From positions 1,922,001 through 1,986,000 of the forward strand of contig AP024096.1 in assembly GCA_015099395.1 (NCBI GenBank): 64,000 nucleotides of DNA, in the 5' to 3' direction. Numbering within the stretch: position 1 is the first letter of the stretch; each line of letters starts with the position of its first letter. The notes below the pieces were generated by a model, which did no database searches, was not told the DNA's origin, and was given only the letters and a program-made list of their open reading frames with translations. A program made the translations under genes and the position numbers. Source of the DNA: Ktedonobacteria bacterium brp13 (GTDB lineage Bacteria > Chloroflexota > Ktedonobacteria > Ktedonobacterales > Ktedonobacteraceae). Positions 1 to 8,346 of the stretch are shown piece after piece.

Positions 1-2
1 AT

Positions 3-116
3 GATCTGTTCGGAATCTGCGCCTACGACAAGATTGGCGTTGTGACTCACCATGAGTATCTGCCGTTCTTTCTTACGAGAAATGAGATGGCGCCTGACGA
101 CTGCCCACATCCGTGA
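3..116 (+). other. C-terminal end of an unidentified reading frame entering from the left
   Basis: An open frame runs from the window edge to a TGA at 114-116 and encodes about 37 residues, including the stretch CAYDKIGVVTHHEYLPFF. No family is recognised. The stop lies inside the left part of a rho-independent-type hairpin (97-129), which is what one expects at the end of a real gene, but the piece is too short for certainty. It could equally be a chance frame. Confidence 0.3.
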
Positions 117-129
117 GGCAGTCGTTTTT
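97..129 (+). terminator. Rho-independent terminator
   Basis: A 9-bp perfect stem (acgactgcc at 97-105 with ggcagtcgt at 117-125) encloses an 11-nt loop and runs straight into a T tract (124-129). It would end transcription of whatever enters from the left, just before the truncated recombinase. Confidence 0.75.
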
Positions 130-135
130 GCATAG

Positions 136-155
136 TGGGGTAGAGCTCTACCCCA
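136..155. repeat. 20-bp perfect palindrome
   Basis: tggggtaga/tctacccca around a central GC is a perfect 20-bp palindrome. It lies where the N-terminal part of the following recombinase should be, so it may mark the breakpoint or be a recombinase or regulator binding site. Confidence 0.6.
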
Positions 156-675
156 GGAAGACGCGCTGGAGAAGGAACACTGTGAACGGATCTTCACCGA
201 CACAATGAGCGGCAAACGCTTTGATCGGCCCGAGTTCCTCACCATGCTGGAGATGGCGCGGTCAGGCGATGTGATCGTTGTGTGGAGGCTCGACCGCCTG
301 GGCCGCTCCCTCAAGCAACTCATCGAAACGGTGACCCTGCTCGGAGAACGGGGCATTGCGTTGCGCAGCTTAAAGGAAAACATTGATACCACGACCTCCA
401 CCGGCAAACTCATGTTTCACATTATCGACGCCATGGCTGAATTTGAGCGCGATGTGATGCGCGAGCGGACACAGGCGGGTTTGGAAGCGGCCCGCGCACG
501 CGGTAGACAGGGTGGCAGACCCAAGGCAATTGAGAAAATAGAACCACGTAATCTGCTACGCGCCAAAGAACTTTATGCGGCCAAGAACAACACCATCCAG
601 GAGATCATGCACATGACCGGTTTTAAAAGTAGAAACACGTTCTATAAATATGTCGTGAACACTGAGAAGTCATGA
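154..675 (+). pseudogene. Serine recombinase (resolvase/invertase), 5'-truncated
   Basis: The frame encodes the second half of a resolvase catalytic domain (IVVWRLDRLGRSLKQLIE, then AEFERDVMRERTQAGL) and a C-terminal helix-turn-helix (TIQEIMHMTGFKSRNTFYKY). The first in-frame ATG is at 205, but recombinase-like residues (QEDALEKEHCERIFTD) precede it back to about 154, below which a TAG at 133-135 closes the frame. The N-terminal segment with the catalytic serine (Y-x-R-V-S type motif) is absent. Family members are about 180-200 aa, so roughly 50-60 residues are lost. The remaining protein could bind DNA but should not cut it. It is probably a resolvase remnant of a Tn3-like element, which fits the Tn3 transposase fragments further right. 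Confidence 0.8.
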
Positions 676-855
676 GGCAACACGTTGTGATTTGCCACGG
701 TTTCTGTCGAAACCTCGCCAGCACCCTGGTAACAAGTACGTGCAGCACTGTTTGCAACAAAATCCTTGTCTGAGCCAGAAAAGTTGAGTAAGATAGAGAG
801 GAAGAGAATACTTCAGTTCCGTCTGTTGTCGTGCAGCCTCCTGTACGGGCACATT

Positions 856-1305
856 TCAGTGTTTATTCCCAAATTCCATTCCCAGACGGTCAAACCAGGT
901 GCTTACATAGCCAACTGGCAGGTGTCCATCAACCTGGGCGACCATCCCTCCAGCAACAAACTCATGCCAGAGTCTTCCCATTGGCGAATGCCCGAGGTAG
1001 ACCACCAGTTCCTCCTGCGTTGAAAGATTTTTGATCGCGTGCCACTCATTCCCCTGCAACACCAGCCTCTGGCCTGGTCTGAGCACCTCTACCACCAGAT
1101 GATCAAGGTCAAAGCCGTGACTGACTTCAGCTAACCCGGAGATAACATCGACCGGTTCTACAGATGGGTGTCGATGCGGCGTATTTTGATAATTTGGCCC
1201 CTTTGCTGGAGGCATGGTCATCTCCGCCATAGCCGTATCGTTTTCCTCATCTATGCTGATCGCCCTAAAAAGATTCCCCCCGATAGTCATCGTTCCTGTC
1301 TTCAT
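856..1305 (-). CDS. Small cupin-domain protein
   Basis: A 149-aa single-domain cupin. The start ATG at 1305 follows an AAGGAAGG ribosome site; a longer frame extends upstream but has no such site. The region NTPHRHPSVEPVDVISG corresponds to the metal-binding first cupin motif (H-x-H followed by E) and LRPGQRLVLQGNEWHAIKN to the second motif with its histidine. Cupins of this size bind a divalent metal and act as small isomerases, dioxygenases or sensors, but no substrate can be named. The gene stands alone, facing the truncated recombinase, with 180 bp of featureless sequence (676-855) between them. Confidence 0.65.
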   Translation of the reverse strand: MKTGTMTIGGNLFRAISIDEENDTAMAEMTMPPAKGPNYQNTPHRHPSVEPVDVISGLAEVSHGFDLDHLVVEVLRPGQRLVLQGNEWHAIKNLSTQEELVVYLGHSPMGRLWHEFVAGGMVAQVDGHLPVGYVSTWFDRLGMEFGNKH

Positions 1306-1423
1306 CGCTGGACCCTTCCTTGAATCTGAAAAGCGTAAGAACAAATACAATCTATCAATCCCGTTTTCACAAAGTATAGCGGTAATCTTGCGATAGATCA
1401 AGTAGAGAACATGAGTTGGGATA

Positions 1424-1572
1424 GGGGGTTGAGTATTAGCCATGCGAAAAACCACGCTAAGGCCAAAAAGGAGTAGCCATAGGCATCTTTTACGTCACTC
1501 GTATCTTTTCTACTCTCTGACTTTCCCTAGAATCCTTATCGTTGCTTTTCGCATGGCTAATACTCGACCCCC
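1424..1572. repeat. MITE-like element with 27-bp inverted repeats
   Basis: Positions 1424-1450 and 1546-1572 are 27-bp inverted copies with one mismatch (core gagtattagccatgcgaaaa), separated by 95 bp without coding potential. This is the shape of a short non-autonomous element. It lies 119 bp upstream of the cupin start and 180 bp before the next operon. No target duplication is obvious. Confidence 0.55.
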
Positions 1573-1754
1573 GTAATTTGAAGTTCTATAGAAAATAGAT
1601 ATATCTGGTCTGATGGAGAGTGAAGATGTAAGAGTTGACTTTATCATAGTAGAAAAAGCGTTAAATTAGAACTATCTGCTTCAGGAAACGTAGTTACCTA
1701 TAAGCATAAAATATGCGCTTGGAGTTTGATCTCGCATTCGCAAAGGAGGCGTGT

Positions 1755-2903
1755 GTGGCAAATACCCTGCATAGTTCTGTTGCTGTACGTCGGCAAGTTG
1801 CTGCAACTTCCGCTACTTATAGCTTGCCAATGGTGGTATCATTGCGCTTGATCTGTGGGCTTTTGGTGACGGTGGGCGCTATCGTATTTCTCCTGGGTGT
1901 AGGTTGGGATATTCAATGGCATGAGTTTGTTGGTCGCGATCGCACGCTGATTCCTCCGCATGTTATGATGCTGAGCGGTGTGACATTGAGTGGTCTTGTG
2001 GCACTGGTATGTGTCTTGCTTGAGACGCGCTGGTCCCGATATAGTAGTACGATTGCGAAGGTGACTACTCCATTTACACGCTTTTTTCGGGCCTCGCTAG
2101 GGAGCTATCTGGCGGGCTTTGCGGCTTTGAATGCTGCTATCGCGTTTCCGCTTGATGCTTACTGGCATTCGCTCTATGGCATCGATGTCTCAATTATCGC
2201 TCCCTTCCATATCATGTTTCTGTTAGGGATGACGCTGGTTGCGCTTGGCGGCGCGTATATGTTGATCTCTAGTGCGAACCTTGCGTTCACTGTGGGCTCA
2301 CCTGGACGCGCCTGGATTGGACGCCTGGGCGCTCTGTGTGCGTTCGCTGTTGTCGTTGGATTGCTAACGATTATTGGCTTTGGGAATCTGCTGTTTTATC
2401 CGATTATTGTGAGTTTCCTGGCTGCCTGGGCTATCTTTGCGGCTTATGAGGCGACCGGATGGCGTTGGGCTGGGACCGGCTTTGGTATCATCTTTGGTCT
2501 GTATGCGCTCATCTTGTATGTGATGACGCCTTTTGCTATGGATACGCTGCTACGTATGGAGCACTTGAGTTATAGAGTATTCCATTCGGGTAATCCTCAT
2601 ATCTCTATGCTGTCTGAATATTGGCCGCTCGGTATTATTGTAGCTGCTGTGTTGATCGATCTCTTGCGTTGGTTGGGGCAGCGTTATAGTTGGCGACAGG
2701 TCTGGCTCGTCGTTGGCATGGTGATCTTGCTAGGCGTATTGTCATCGATTCTGTTCAGTCCTGTTATGTTTTCTGCTGGCATGCATCTTCGATCTCGCAC
2801 AAGCTTGTTCCTGATATTCATGTTTCCTGCTGTATTTTGTGCTACGTTTGGCTGGCGGATTGGACGCAATACAGGTCTGTATCTGCGTGCTCTAGAGAGA
2901 TAA
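1755..2903 (+). CDS. Polytopic membrane protein with duplicated WH...PxHxM segments
   Basis: A 382-aa protein with about nine hydrophobic helices. GTG at 1755 is preferred because AAAGGAGG (1742-1749) sits 5 nt upstream; an upstream ATG at 1713 lacks a site. The N-terminal half contains two related segments, WDIQWHEFVGRDRTLIPPHV followed by MM, and DAYWHSLYGIDVSIIAPFHI followed by MF. Both keep Trp-His, an Asp and Pro-x-His-x-Met, which suggests an internal duplication with conserved possible metal ligands. No named family was recognised. It is followed 14 bp later by a YtkA-like gene on the same strand, so the two probably form an operon ending at the terminator at 3514. A role in copper or haem-oxidase biogenesis is inference only. 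Confidence 0.7.
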   Translation: MANTLHSSVAVRRQVAATSATYSLPMVVSLRLICGLLVTVGAIVFLLGVGWDIQWHEFVGRDRTLIPPHVMMLSGVTLSGLVALVCVLLETRWSRYSSTIAKVTTPFTRFFRASLGSYLAGFAALNAAIAFPLDAYWHSLYGIDVSIIAPFHIMFLLGMTLVALGGAYMLISSANLAFTVGSPGRAWIGRLGALCAFAVVVGLLTIIGFGNLLFYPIIVSFLAAWAIFAAYEATGWRWAGTGFGIIFGLYALILYVMTPFAMDTLLRMEHLSYRVFHSGNPHISMLSEYWPLGIIVAAVLIDLLRWLGQRYSWRQVWLVVGMVILLGVLSSILFSPVMFSAGMHLRSRTSLFLIFMFPAVFCATFGWRIGRNTGLYLRALER

Positions 2904-2917
2904 GGAAGGGGATGGCG

Positions 2918-3481
2918 ATGAAGGGATTGCGCTTTGGGCAGTATATATTACTGGGAATTGGTGTCGTGGGTGCACTGACCCTGGCTGTGATTATTGCACT
3001 CTCTCTCTTGGCGACCACGCATGGAAGTACTCCGGCACAAACTACTGATGTCTCAGCGGGACCATATCATCTCAAAGTGAGTCTGTACGATGCGCCAGCC
3101 CATGCGGGTTTTGCTCTTCCTTTTGCTATTCAGCCTGTTTCGTCTATCCATGGTCGGCTTGAGTATGATGTTACCTCTTATCCCGATGTAACTGTTGATG
3201 CCACCCCTGTACATGCTAGCGTGAGCACAGATAGTCATGTCGCAAATGGTGTACAGGGAAATGCTGAGATTCCCGTGCGTGGTAACTGGACGCTTGAAAT
3301 TACAGTGCAGGGTCCGTTGGGACAGGGGTATGCTACTGTGCCGATTGAAGCGACGACGCTACCACCATTCCCATACTGGATAGGATGGCTCATTGGTTTG
3401 ATCCCCTTTTATGCGTTGATCGTGTTCCTGATTATCTATTGGCGCAGGCAGAAGCCACTGCCATTGGTGGATGTAGCTTGA
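2918..3481 (+). CDS. YtkA-like membrane-anchored extracytoplasmic protein
   Basis: 187 aa. ATG at 2918 is preferred over ATG 2912 because the ribosome site AAGGAAGG (2902-2909) is 8 nt from the former and only 2 nt from the latter. There is a transmembrane helix near residues 9-31, an outward beta-rich domain (about 45-150), and a second helix near the C-terminus (WIGWLIGLIPFYALIVFLII) followed by a short basic tail. The domain pattern (YHLKVSLYDAPAHAGF, then GNWTLEITVQGPLGQGYAT) resembles the YtkA/FixH-like fold of copper-handling and oxidase-assembly proteins. It lies directly downstream of the WH/PxHxM membrane protein, which supports a joint role. Confidence 0.65.
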   Translation: MKGLRFGQYILLGIGVVGALTLAVIIALSLLATTHGSTPAQTTDVSAGPYHLKVSLYDAPAHAGFALPFAIQPVSSIHGRLEYDVTSYPDVTVDATPVHASVSTDSHVANGVQGNAEIPVRGNWTLEITVQGPLGQGYATVPIEATTLPPFPYWIGWLIGLIPFYALIVFLIIYWRRQKPLPLVDVA

Positions 3482-3513
3482 ATCCTGAGTTCATAGCACT
3501 CTATCCAGGCAAA

Positions 3514-3555
3514 CCAGTCCTTACTAACTCTCGTTAGCAAGGACTGGATTTTTTA
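3514..3555 (+). terminator. Rho-independent terminator of the membrane operon
   Basis: ccagtcctt...aaggactgg forms a 9-bp stem extended by inner ctaac/gttag pairing, followed by TTTTTT at 3549-3554. It sits 33 bp after the stop of the YtkA-like gene. Confidence 0.85.
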
Positions 3556-3684
3556 TGCTTGACTTACTTACCAGGTGCATGTGCGTCGCTGTATCTCTTT
3601 GTATGCCCTGGTTCCTATCTCTCGGGAGGATCAGTACCTGGATCGTCTTCTCATAGAAGGCCCTGCGTTAAGGAAGACCCCCTC

Positions 3685-3716
3685 TAGCCGCAAAGTAGAT
3701 AAGTGCGGCACAGTTT
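3685..3716. repeat. Fragment of the MITE inverted repeat found at 33.5 and 53.1 kb
   Basis: tagccgcaaagtagataagt and the following gcgg.cagtttt match the inner part of the ~50-bp terminal repeats of the elements at 33473-33887 and 53135-53548. It lies 14 bp beyond the 3' end of a tyrosine recombinase fragment, so that recombinase may belong to the parental element of these MITEs. Confidence 0.55.
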
Positions 3717-3730
3717 TCGCTTGGAGCGCT

Positions 3731-4240
3731 TCAGACGGTACCCATCATACGCGCCAGGTCATCAGCAGAAACCCGCGTGTAGATGGTTGTGGTTGCAATA
3801 TCGGCATGGCCAAGCAACTGCTGAATGGCAGGAAGAGGCATAGGAGGACGGTCCAGTCCGTAGGCAGCAGGATCAAGGAGTGCTTTGGCAAAGGTATGGC
3901 GCAGATCATGAGGACCGAGAGGAGAAGCGAGCTTTGCAGCCTGACCGAGTTTGGCAATAATCTCCCGAATGCCGCGTTCGGCCAGAGGCCCACGCTGGCC
4001 AAGAAAGAGATGCCCATCAGGCCAGCGACTCCAGGAAGCAACGTTCTCTCCCCGGACGGCTGCTCGCTCGCACCACTGTTCAGCCAGATGTTCGCGATAG
4101 GTGAAATAGACATTGAGCGGTTCGCGTGCTTCCTGGACCAGCGGGATCTCGCGATGCTTGAGTCCTTTGCCTCGGCGAATAATGAGCAGCCCGTGCCGAG
4201 CGGAGATCTGCACATCAGGAATGTGGATGGTGAATAAGAA
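3731..4240 (-). pseudogene. Tyrosine recombinase (phage-type integrase), C-terminal fragment
   Basis: About 160-170 residues of a catalytic domain. GPHDLRHTFAKALL supplies the H-x-x-R motif, and QQLLGHADIATTTIYTRVS supplies the second His region and the nucleophilic Tyr. Upstream residues IPDVQISARHGLLIIRRGKG match the beta strands after the first catalytic Arg, but that Arg and the whole N-terminal core-binding domain are missing. The frame closes at a stop at 4250-4252, near where a hydrolase fragment on the other strand begins (about 4236). Integrases of this type are normally about 300-400 aa. It is inactive as it stands. The rearrangement fused it head-to-head with the NylB-like remnant. 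Confidence 0.85.
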
Positions 4241-4412
4241 GCATGGTGTCTATTGTGCCTTAGGATTCGGAGGCCAAATGCTCTACATTGATCCTCATGC
4301 GCAACTCGTGGTGGCGAAGTTTAGCTCATATCCCACACCAGTCGATGGCGGTGAAGAATTCTTTCATGCCTTCGCTGCTCTCCCAGCTCTAGCAAAGGCA
4401 TTGGTGAAGTAG
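4236..4412 (+). pseudogene. Beta-lactamase-family (NylB-like) hydrolase, C-terminal fragment
   Basis: The last about 58 codons of a serine hydrolase of the 6-aminohexanoate-dimer hydrolase/class C beta-lactamase group. The region HGVYCALGFGGQMLYIDPHA followed by QLVVAKFSSYP matches the conserved end of that family (usually about 400-450 aa), where G-x-G-Q-x-x-Y-V-D-P and V-x-K-x-S-S are typical. The catalytic S-x-x-K part is absent. Its 5' end coincides with the start of the opposite-strand integrase fragment, so one breakpoint removed both N-termini. Confidence 0.65.
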
Positions 4413-4617
4413 TTCCAGATGCGCTGATCCCGCGATGAGAAACAGTGGGAGGATGCCGTGTCGCAAAAACAAGGCAGCTCCCACAGATCACGAAGCAGAG
4501 GAAAAGGATACTACTCCATCTTTATTCCTCAGTGCTTCTTTGCCCTGATCGCTACCTTTCATCAACCGCTCAGAAACGTTCCCTCGTTGAGGGAACTGAT
4601 TCACAGGAGAAGAAGAA

Positions 4618-4836
4618 TGGACAGAAGAAAAAAATCATCAATGAGTATAAAGAATGCCTGCTCCATGGTGGCGTCTACAAGATAACCAATACACAGAGCG
4701 GGAAGTACCTCATAGGTCATGCCGCAAACCTGAAGAGCGTACAAAATCGCTTTCAATTCGCGATGACAACGGGCTCCACTCTCCATCCCAAACTCAAAAA
4801 GGATTGGGAGGAGTTGGGCACTGAGGAGTTACTTGA
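4618..4836 (+). pseudogene. GIY-YIG-like nuclease domain, frameshifted and fused to Tn3 remnant
   Basis: ATG 4618 follows an AGGAGAAGAAG site, but its frame dies after 22 codons. The homologous frame starts one nucleotide out of phase at the A-tract 4627-4633 and reads HGGVYKITNTQSGKYLIGHA, then NLKSVQNRF, HPKLKKDWEELG. These match GIY-YIG family signatures (G-V-Y-x-I, Y-I-G, R-x-H region). A single missing A in the run of A's explains the shift, either as a mutation or as slippage. The domain then runs without a stop into a Tn3 transposase N-terminus at about 4837, so the normal C-terminus is lost. The 200 bp upstream (4413-4617) show no other gene. Confidence 0.55.
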
Positions 4837-5820
4837 ACATTTTACGCTCTTGCCTGGCGAGTTAACCGCCGTCGGCAATAAATCGGGGGCGACCCGTCTG
4901 GGATTTGCCGTCTTATTTAAGTGCTTTCAATATGAAGGCCGTTTCTTGCATTCCAGTTCTTGCATTCCAGGCAGGAGGCGGCTCCTGAGGTGGTTCGCTT
5001 TCTCGCCACCCAGGTTGGCGTTGATCCCACCCTCATTGCCCAGTATGCCTGGGAAGGGCGTACTATTGAGGCCCATCGAGCGCAGATCCGCGCGATCACG
5101 AAGATACGTGAACTCCGTCGTGCCGATGAAGAAGCACTGCTCACCTGGCTCTGCACGGACATACTTCCGCATGAACACCATCCTGAACGTCTCCGCGAGC
5201 TGATTTGTGCCGAGTGTCGGACGCGTGGAATCGACGTTCCAGATGATATTGCCGCGCTCATTGAAACGGGATTTGCTTCCTACCAAACGCAAATTTATGC
5301 GGTAATCGTGGCACGGCTCCCCCCTGAGATACAGAAGCGCCTGGATGCCTTTTTGGTGTCCGTTCCGGTGACAGAAGGAGAAGAGGAGGAAGAATTGCCT
5401 CTGAACTTCAGGAAGTCACTGATGCCCTGGTCATGTTGTTGATCCAGATTGTCCACCGCATTGGCACACGAGCCGAACGTCGCGTCGAAGCTGCCTACAT
5501 CAATGATCTCAAACGAGTCGCCGGAAAAACACGTATTCTATATCGGATCGCCGATGCCGTGCTAGAACATCCGGATGAACCCGTTCGGGAGGTCGTCTTT
5601 CCGATCGCAAACGAACAAACGTTACACGACCTGGTAGCTGAATACAAGGCACAAGGAGGAGCCTATCGGCAAAAAGTGCAAGAGGTGATGCGCTCCTCCT
5701 ATCGCCACCATTATCGTCAGATTCTTCCAGCCCTTCTGGAAGTGCTCGACTTTCATTCCAACAACACCGCGTATCAGCCAGTAGTTGAGGCGCTTGCAGT
5801 CGTCCGAGAGTATGTGAGTA
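4837..5820 (+). pseudogene. Tn3-family transposase, N-terminal part with two frameshifts
   Basis: Three consecutive frames give a DUF4158-type Tn3 N-terminus: ELLEHFTLLPGELTAVGNKS and TRLGFAVLFKCFQYEGRF; then QEAAPEVVRFLATQVGV; then MLLIQIVHRIGTRAERRVE through AYQPVVEALAVVREYV. The first shift is explained exactly by a 14-bp tandem duplication (ttcttgcattccag at 4943-4956 and 4957-4970): removing one copy restores the frame. A second shift lies near 5393-5403. The gene stops at the IS-end hairpin at 5821. A complete Tn3 transposase is about 1000 aa, and the catalytic DDE part is missing. A minus-strand piece at 8347-8727 covers a later part of a similar protein. Confidence 0.8.
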
Positions 5821-5882
5821 GGGGGTTCTTGCATATCCCCCCGAAACGGTGTACTCGGTTCGGGGGGATATGCAAAAACCCC
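5821..5882. repeat. Abutting IS ends forming a long hairpin
   Basis: ttgcatatccccccgaa at 5829-5845 and ttcggggggatatgcaa at 5859-5875 face each other across 13 bp, with flanking complementarity (agggg/cccct). The same 15-bp core gcatatccccccgaa recurs at 9751-9765, just outside the IS4-type transposase, so it is most likely that IS family's terminal repeat. Two ends back to back suggest a collapsed insertion or tandem-IS junction. Confidence 0.6.
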
Positions 5883-5941
5883 TTGTTAACCTGCTCTGGA
5901 AGCCAGTTCAGAGCTTACACCACTTTTCGTAACGATAGGTA

Positions 5942-6600
5942 GGACCTTGCGGTCTTTCCCCCTGCATTACCGTACTCCTGCGCTGCTTCCCCCTGTAGAC
6001 GAACTTCTCGTCTTCCCTGGTGAGACGTAACCCTCACGAGTAATACCAGCGCTCTGTTGCCATAGGCTCGCACCTTTAGGCAATCCCATGTTCCGTCATA
6101 ATGATACGTCCGAGCGACGACGTAGGGCACTGACTCATGTCCTTACATAGCTTCATCAGCCATTCCCCAGGTGTGGAAGTTACATCAGGCGAGAGGCCTC
6201 CTAATGCACACCTTGGCATCGATTTCAAATGCTCTACCGATGGGGGCAGCGCTTCCCCGATTGGACATTCAGTTTCAGGCAGTCTAGCTTTACCCATATC
6301 GCGCGGGTCTTGCGACACCTCATCCTACAGCATTTTCGGATGATCATCGCGTTCATGGCAGGCTGTTGTGCCCTCGACCTTTCGGTTCCAGGTAAGCCAG
6401 TGACCCAAGAACACTCTTCAAAGTTCTTCCTGGCTGAGCCAGGGATATTATCATGCGTGACATGGCGCACGCTCTCGCGCTGTAGAGGTTCCCATGTTCC
6501 GTCACCGAGCAACGTTCTAGATCGACGTAGGTCCACCACTCATATCCTTAAATACCTTCGTTAGGTCCTGAAATATCATCTATCTATATCTTATACCCGA
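5942..6600 (-). other. Non-coding region, possibly degenerate group II intron RNA sequence
   Basis: No convincing gene is seen. On the minus strand the sequence has the look of structured RNA. Two related ~65-bp blocks, near 6085-6150 and 6490-6555, share cccatgttccgtca, an ACGTAGG core and tcatRtccttaMat on the plus strand, spaced about 405 bp apart. Short purine-rich stretches and helices resemble group II intron domains, but no domain V could be identified, so the call is tentative. Confidence 0.3.
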
Positions 6601-6699
6601 TACTTTGCACTTCATAGCAGCTTACGTAGCACTGGGCCATATTGGGGACGTCCCTCAAAAGTTCCTGAAGATATGAGGAAGCAAGCTGGGTAGCTCTGT

Positions 6700-6740
6700 C
6701 GTGTTATACTTTGGGACGAGAGCGCGTTCCCGAACGCGCT
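6700..6740 (+). promoter_or_regulatory. Probable promoter -10 and 5'-UTR palindrome of the oxidase gene
   Basis: tgttatact at about 6701-6709 looks like an extended -10 box. Just downstream, agcgcgttcc/cgaacgcgct (6721-6740) is a perfect inverted repeat (9-bp arms, 2-nt centre) lying 11 nt before the ribosome site AGAAAGAGGA. It could be an operator or a leader hairpin. Confidence 0.4.
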
Positions 6741-6767
6741 TACATTCACCAGAAAGAGGACATGGAG

Positions 6768-7958
6768 ATGCTCACAACGAAAACCCACGATATTCTTATC
6801 ATTGGGGCAGGTATTTTTGGAATAACGACAGCACTGGAGATGAACAGACGGGGCTATCAAGTTGCCATATTTGACCCCGGCCCCCTGCCTCATCCTCTGG
6901 CAGCCTCTACCGATATTAGTAAGATGATTCGCATGGAATATGGCTCGGATGAAGCGTATACGGCACTGGCAGAGCAGGCACATAAGGGCTGGCTGCAATG
7001 GAATGAGGATCTGGGCGACGAACTCTTTCATGACGTTGGCGTGGCGATGCTTACCCGTGCGCCTATGGCTCCCGGAGACTTCGAGTACGAAAGTTATCAC
7101 TTGCTCCTTAAACGAGGCCATACTCCCGAACGCATCTCCGCACAGACGATATCGCAACGGTTCCCCGCCTGGAAACCGGGGGCCTATGTCGATGGCTTCT
7201 TTCATGCTCAGGGAGGCTATGCGGAAAGTGGTCGCGTGGTTGCGACCCTTGTGCGGCGAGCCGAGGCAGAAGGAGTGACGCTCTATCCTGAGCATAAAGT
7301 TGAAACCTTGCTCGAAGAAGATCATCACGTGCGCGGGGTACGGACAAGCGCGGGAGGAATCTTTCATGCAGAACAGGTCGTCGTTACTTCTGGCGCCTGG
7401 ACAGCGCTGCTTGTGCCTGAACTCGCTCCCGTTTTGAAAGTTACCGGGCATCCCATATTTCACCTCAAGCCTGCTGATCCCGCTCTCTTTACTGCTCCCG
7501 ACTTCGCGGTCTTTGCTGCCGATAGTTCACGGACCGGCTGGTATGGCTTCCCTCTGCATCCACGGGAGCAGGTAATCAAAATCGCTAATCACGGGGTAGG
7601 ACAGGTGCTCCATCCTGAGCGCGATAAGCGCGTGGTGACTGAGAGGGATGTCGAAAAATTGCGCGCATTTCTGGCCGAGGCGTTACCAGAATTGTATGAT
7701 GCCCCACTCGTTGCTACGCGCCGCTGTCTCTACGTTGACACGCCCGATGGCGACTTCTGGATTGATCATCATCCTCAGCGGGCAGGTCTCACTGTGGCAA
7801 CTGGCGACAGTGGACATGGGTTCAAGTTTGCGCCAGTTCTGGGTGGCCTGATTGCCGATGCGATTGAAGGTAAACCGAATCCCTGGTTGCCAAGATTTCG
7901 CTGGCGCGATTTCTCCGCGCAGCATGTTCAGAAAGAGGCATCGCGCTATCAAGGATAG
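6768..7958 (+). CDS. Monomeric sarcosine oxidase-like FAD-dependent amine oxidase
   Basis: 396 aa, the usual length for monomeric sarcosine oxidase/N-methyl amino acid oxidases. ATG 6768 is chosen because AGAAAGAGGA (6751-6760) is 7 nt away; ATG 6762 is too close. The N-terminal dinucleotide fold shows ILIIGAGIFGITTALEM, and the C-terminal FAD contact shows ATGDSGHGFKFAPVLGGL. Cys320 in the context RRCLYVDTPDGDFWIDHHP lies where family members bind FAD covalently through a cysteine, so an 8-alpha-S-cysteinyl flavin is likely. The reaction would be oxidative demethylation or deamination of a secondary or primary amine, with O2 giving H2O2. The substrate cannot be read from sequence. It is a single gene, intact among fragments. 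Confidence 0.85.
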   Translation: MLTTKTHDILIIGAGIFGITTALEMNRRGYQVAIFDPGPLPHPLAASTDISKMIRMEYGSDEAYTALAEQAHKGWLQWNEDLGDELFHDVGVAMLTRAPMAPGDFEYESYHLLLKRGHTPERISAQTISQRFPAWKPGAYVDGFFHAQGGYAESGRVVATLVRRAEAEGVTLYPEHKVETLLEEDHHVRGVRTSAGGIFHAEQVVVTSGAWTALLVPELAPVLKVTGHPIFHLKPADPALFTAPDFAVFAADSSRTGWYGFPLHPREQVIKIANHGVGQVLHPERDKRVVTERDVEKLRAFLAEALPELYDAPLVATRRCLYVDTPDGDFWIDHHPQRAGLTVATGDSGHGFKFAPVLGGLIADAIEGKPNPWLPRFRWRDFSAQHVQKEASRYQG

Positions 7959-8000
7959 TACAATGCCTGAACTCCGAATAGCCCACGGGTTGCGCAACGA

Positions 8001-8335
8001 AGGGGTGAAATACGCGACGCTGTCACCAGGGGCAAAGTAGGGGTCAGAACATTTTTGCTCTCCGACTAAGCCAAAAAAACCGACATTTTGCATGTAAAAT
8101 ACGTTTACGCATGTCAAAAATCTTACGTAAACACACATTTAATTCGCATGTGCCTCTGAAGTGGCTCGTACTAGATCTTTAGTATCTACTGCGAGATTTC
8201 TAGTACGAGCTATTCCACCAGAAAAACCTGTCAATGTAGGAGAGAAGAGGGCTGAAGATGTATCAGGATAATAAAAATGATGGTTTTCTCACATGCTACT
8301 TTGCCCCTGGTGGCAGCGTCGCGCATTTCACCCCT
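8001..8335. mobile_element. MITE with 40-bp terminal inverted repeats
   Basis: 8001-8040 and 8296-8335 are 40-bp inverted repeats with two mismatches, beginning aggggtgaaat and ending ggcaaagtag. The 255-bp centre has no gene but holds an inner inverted repeat (gctcgtactaga/tctagtacgagc). The length and G-rich tip resemble the ~38-bp ends of Tn3-family elements. A Tn3 transposase fragment begins 12 bp to the right. No exact 5-bp target duplication is visible. Confidence 0.7.
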
Positions 8336-8346
8336 AAATGCTGCGC

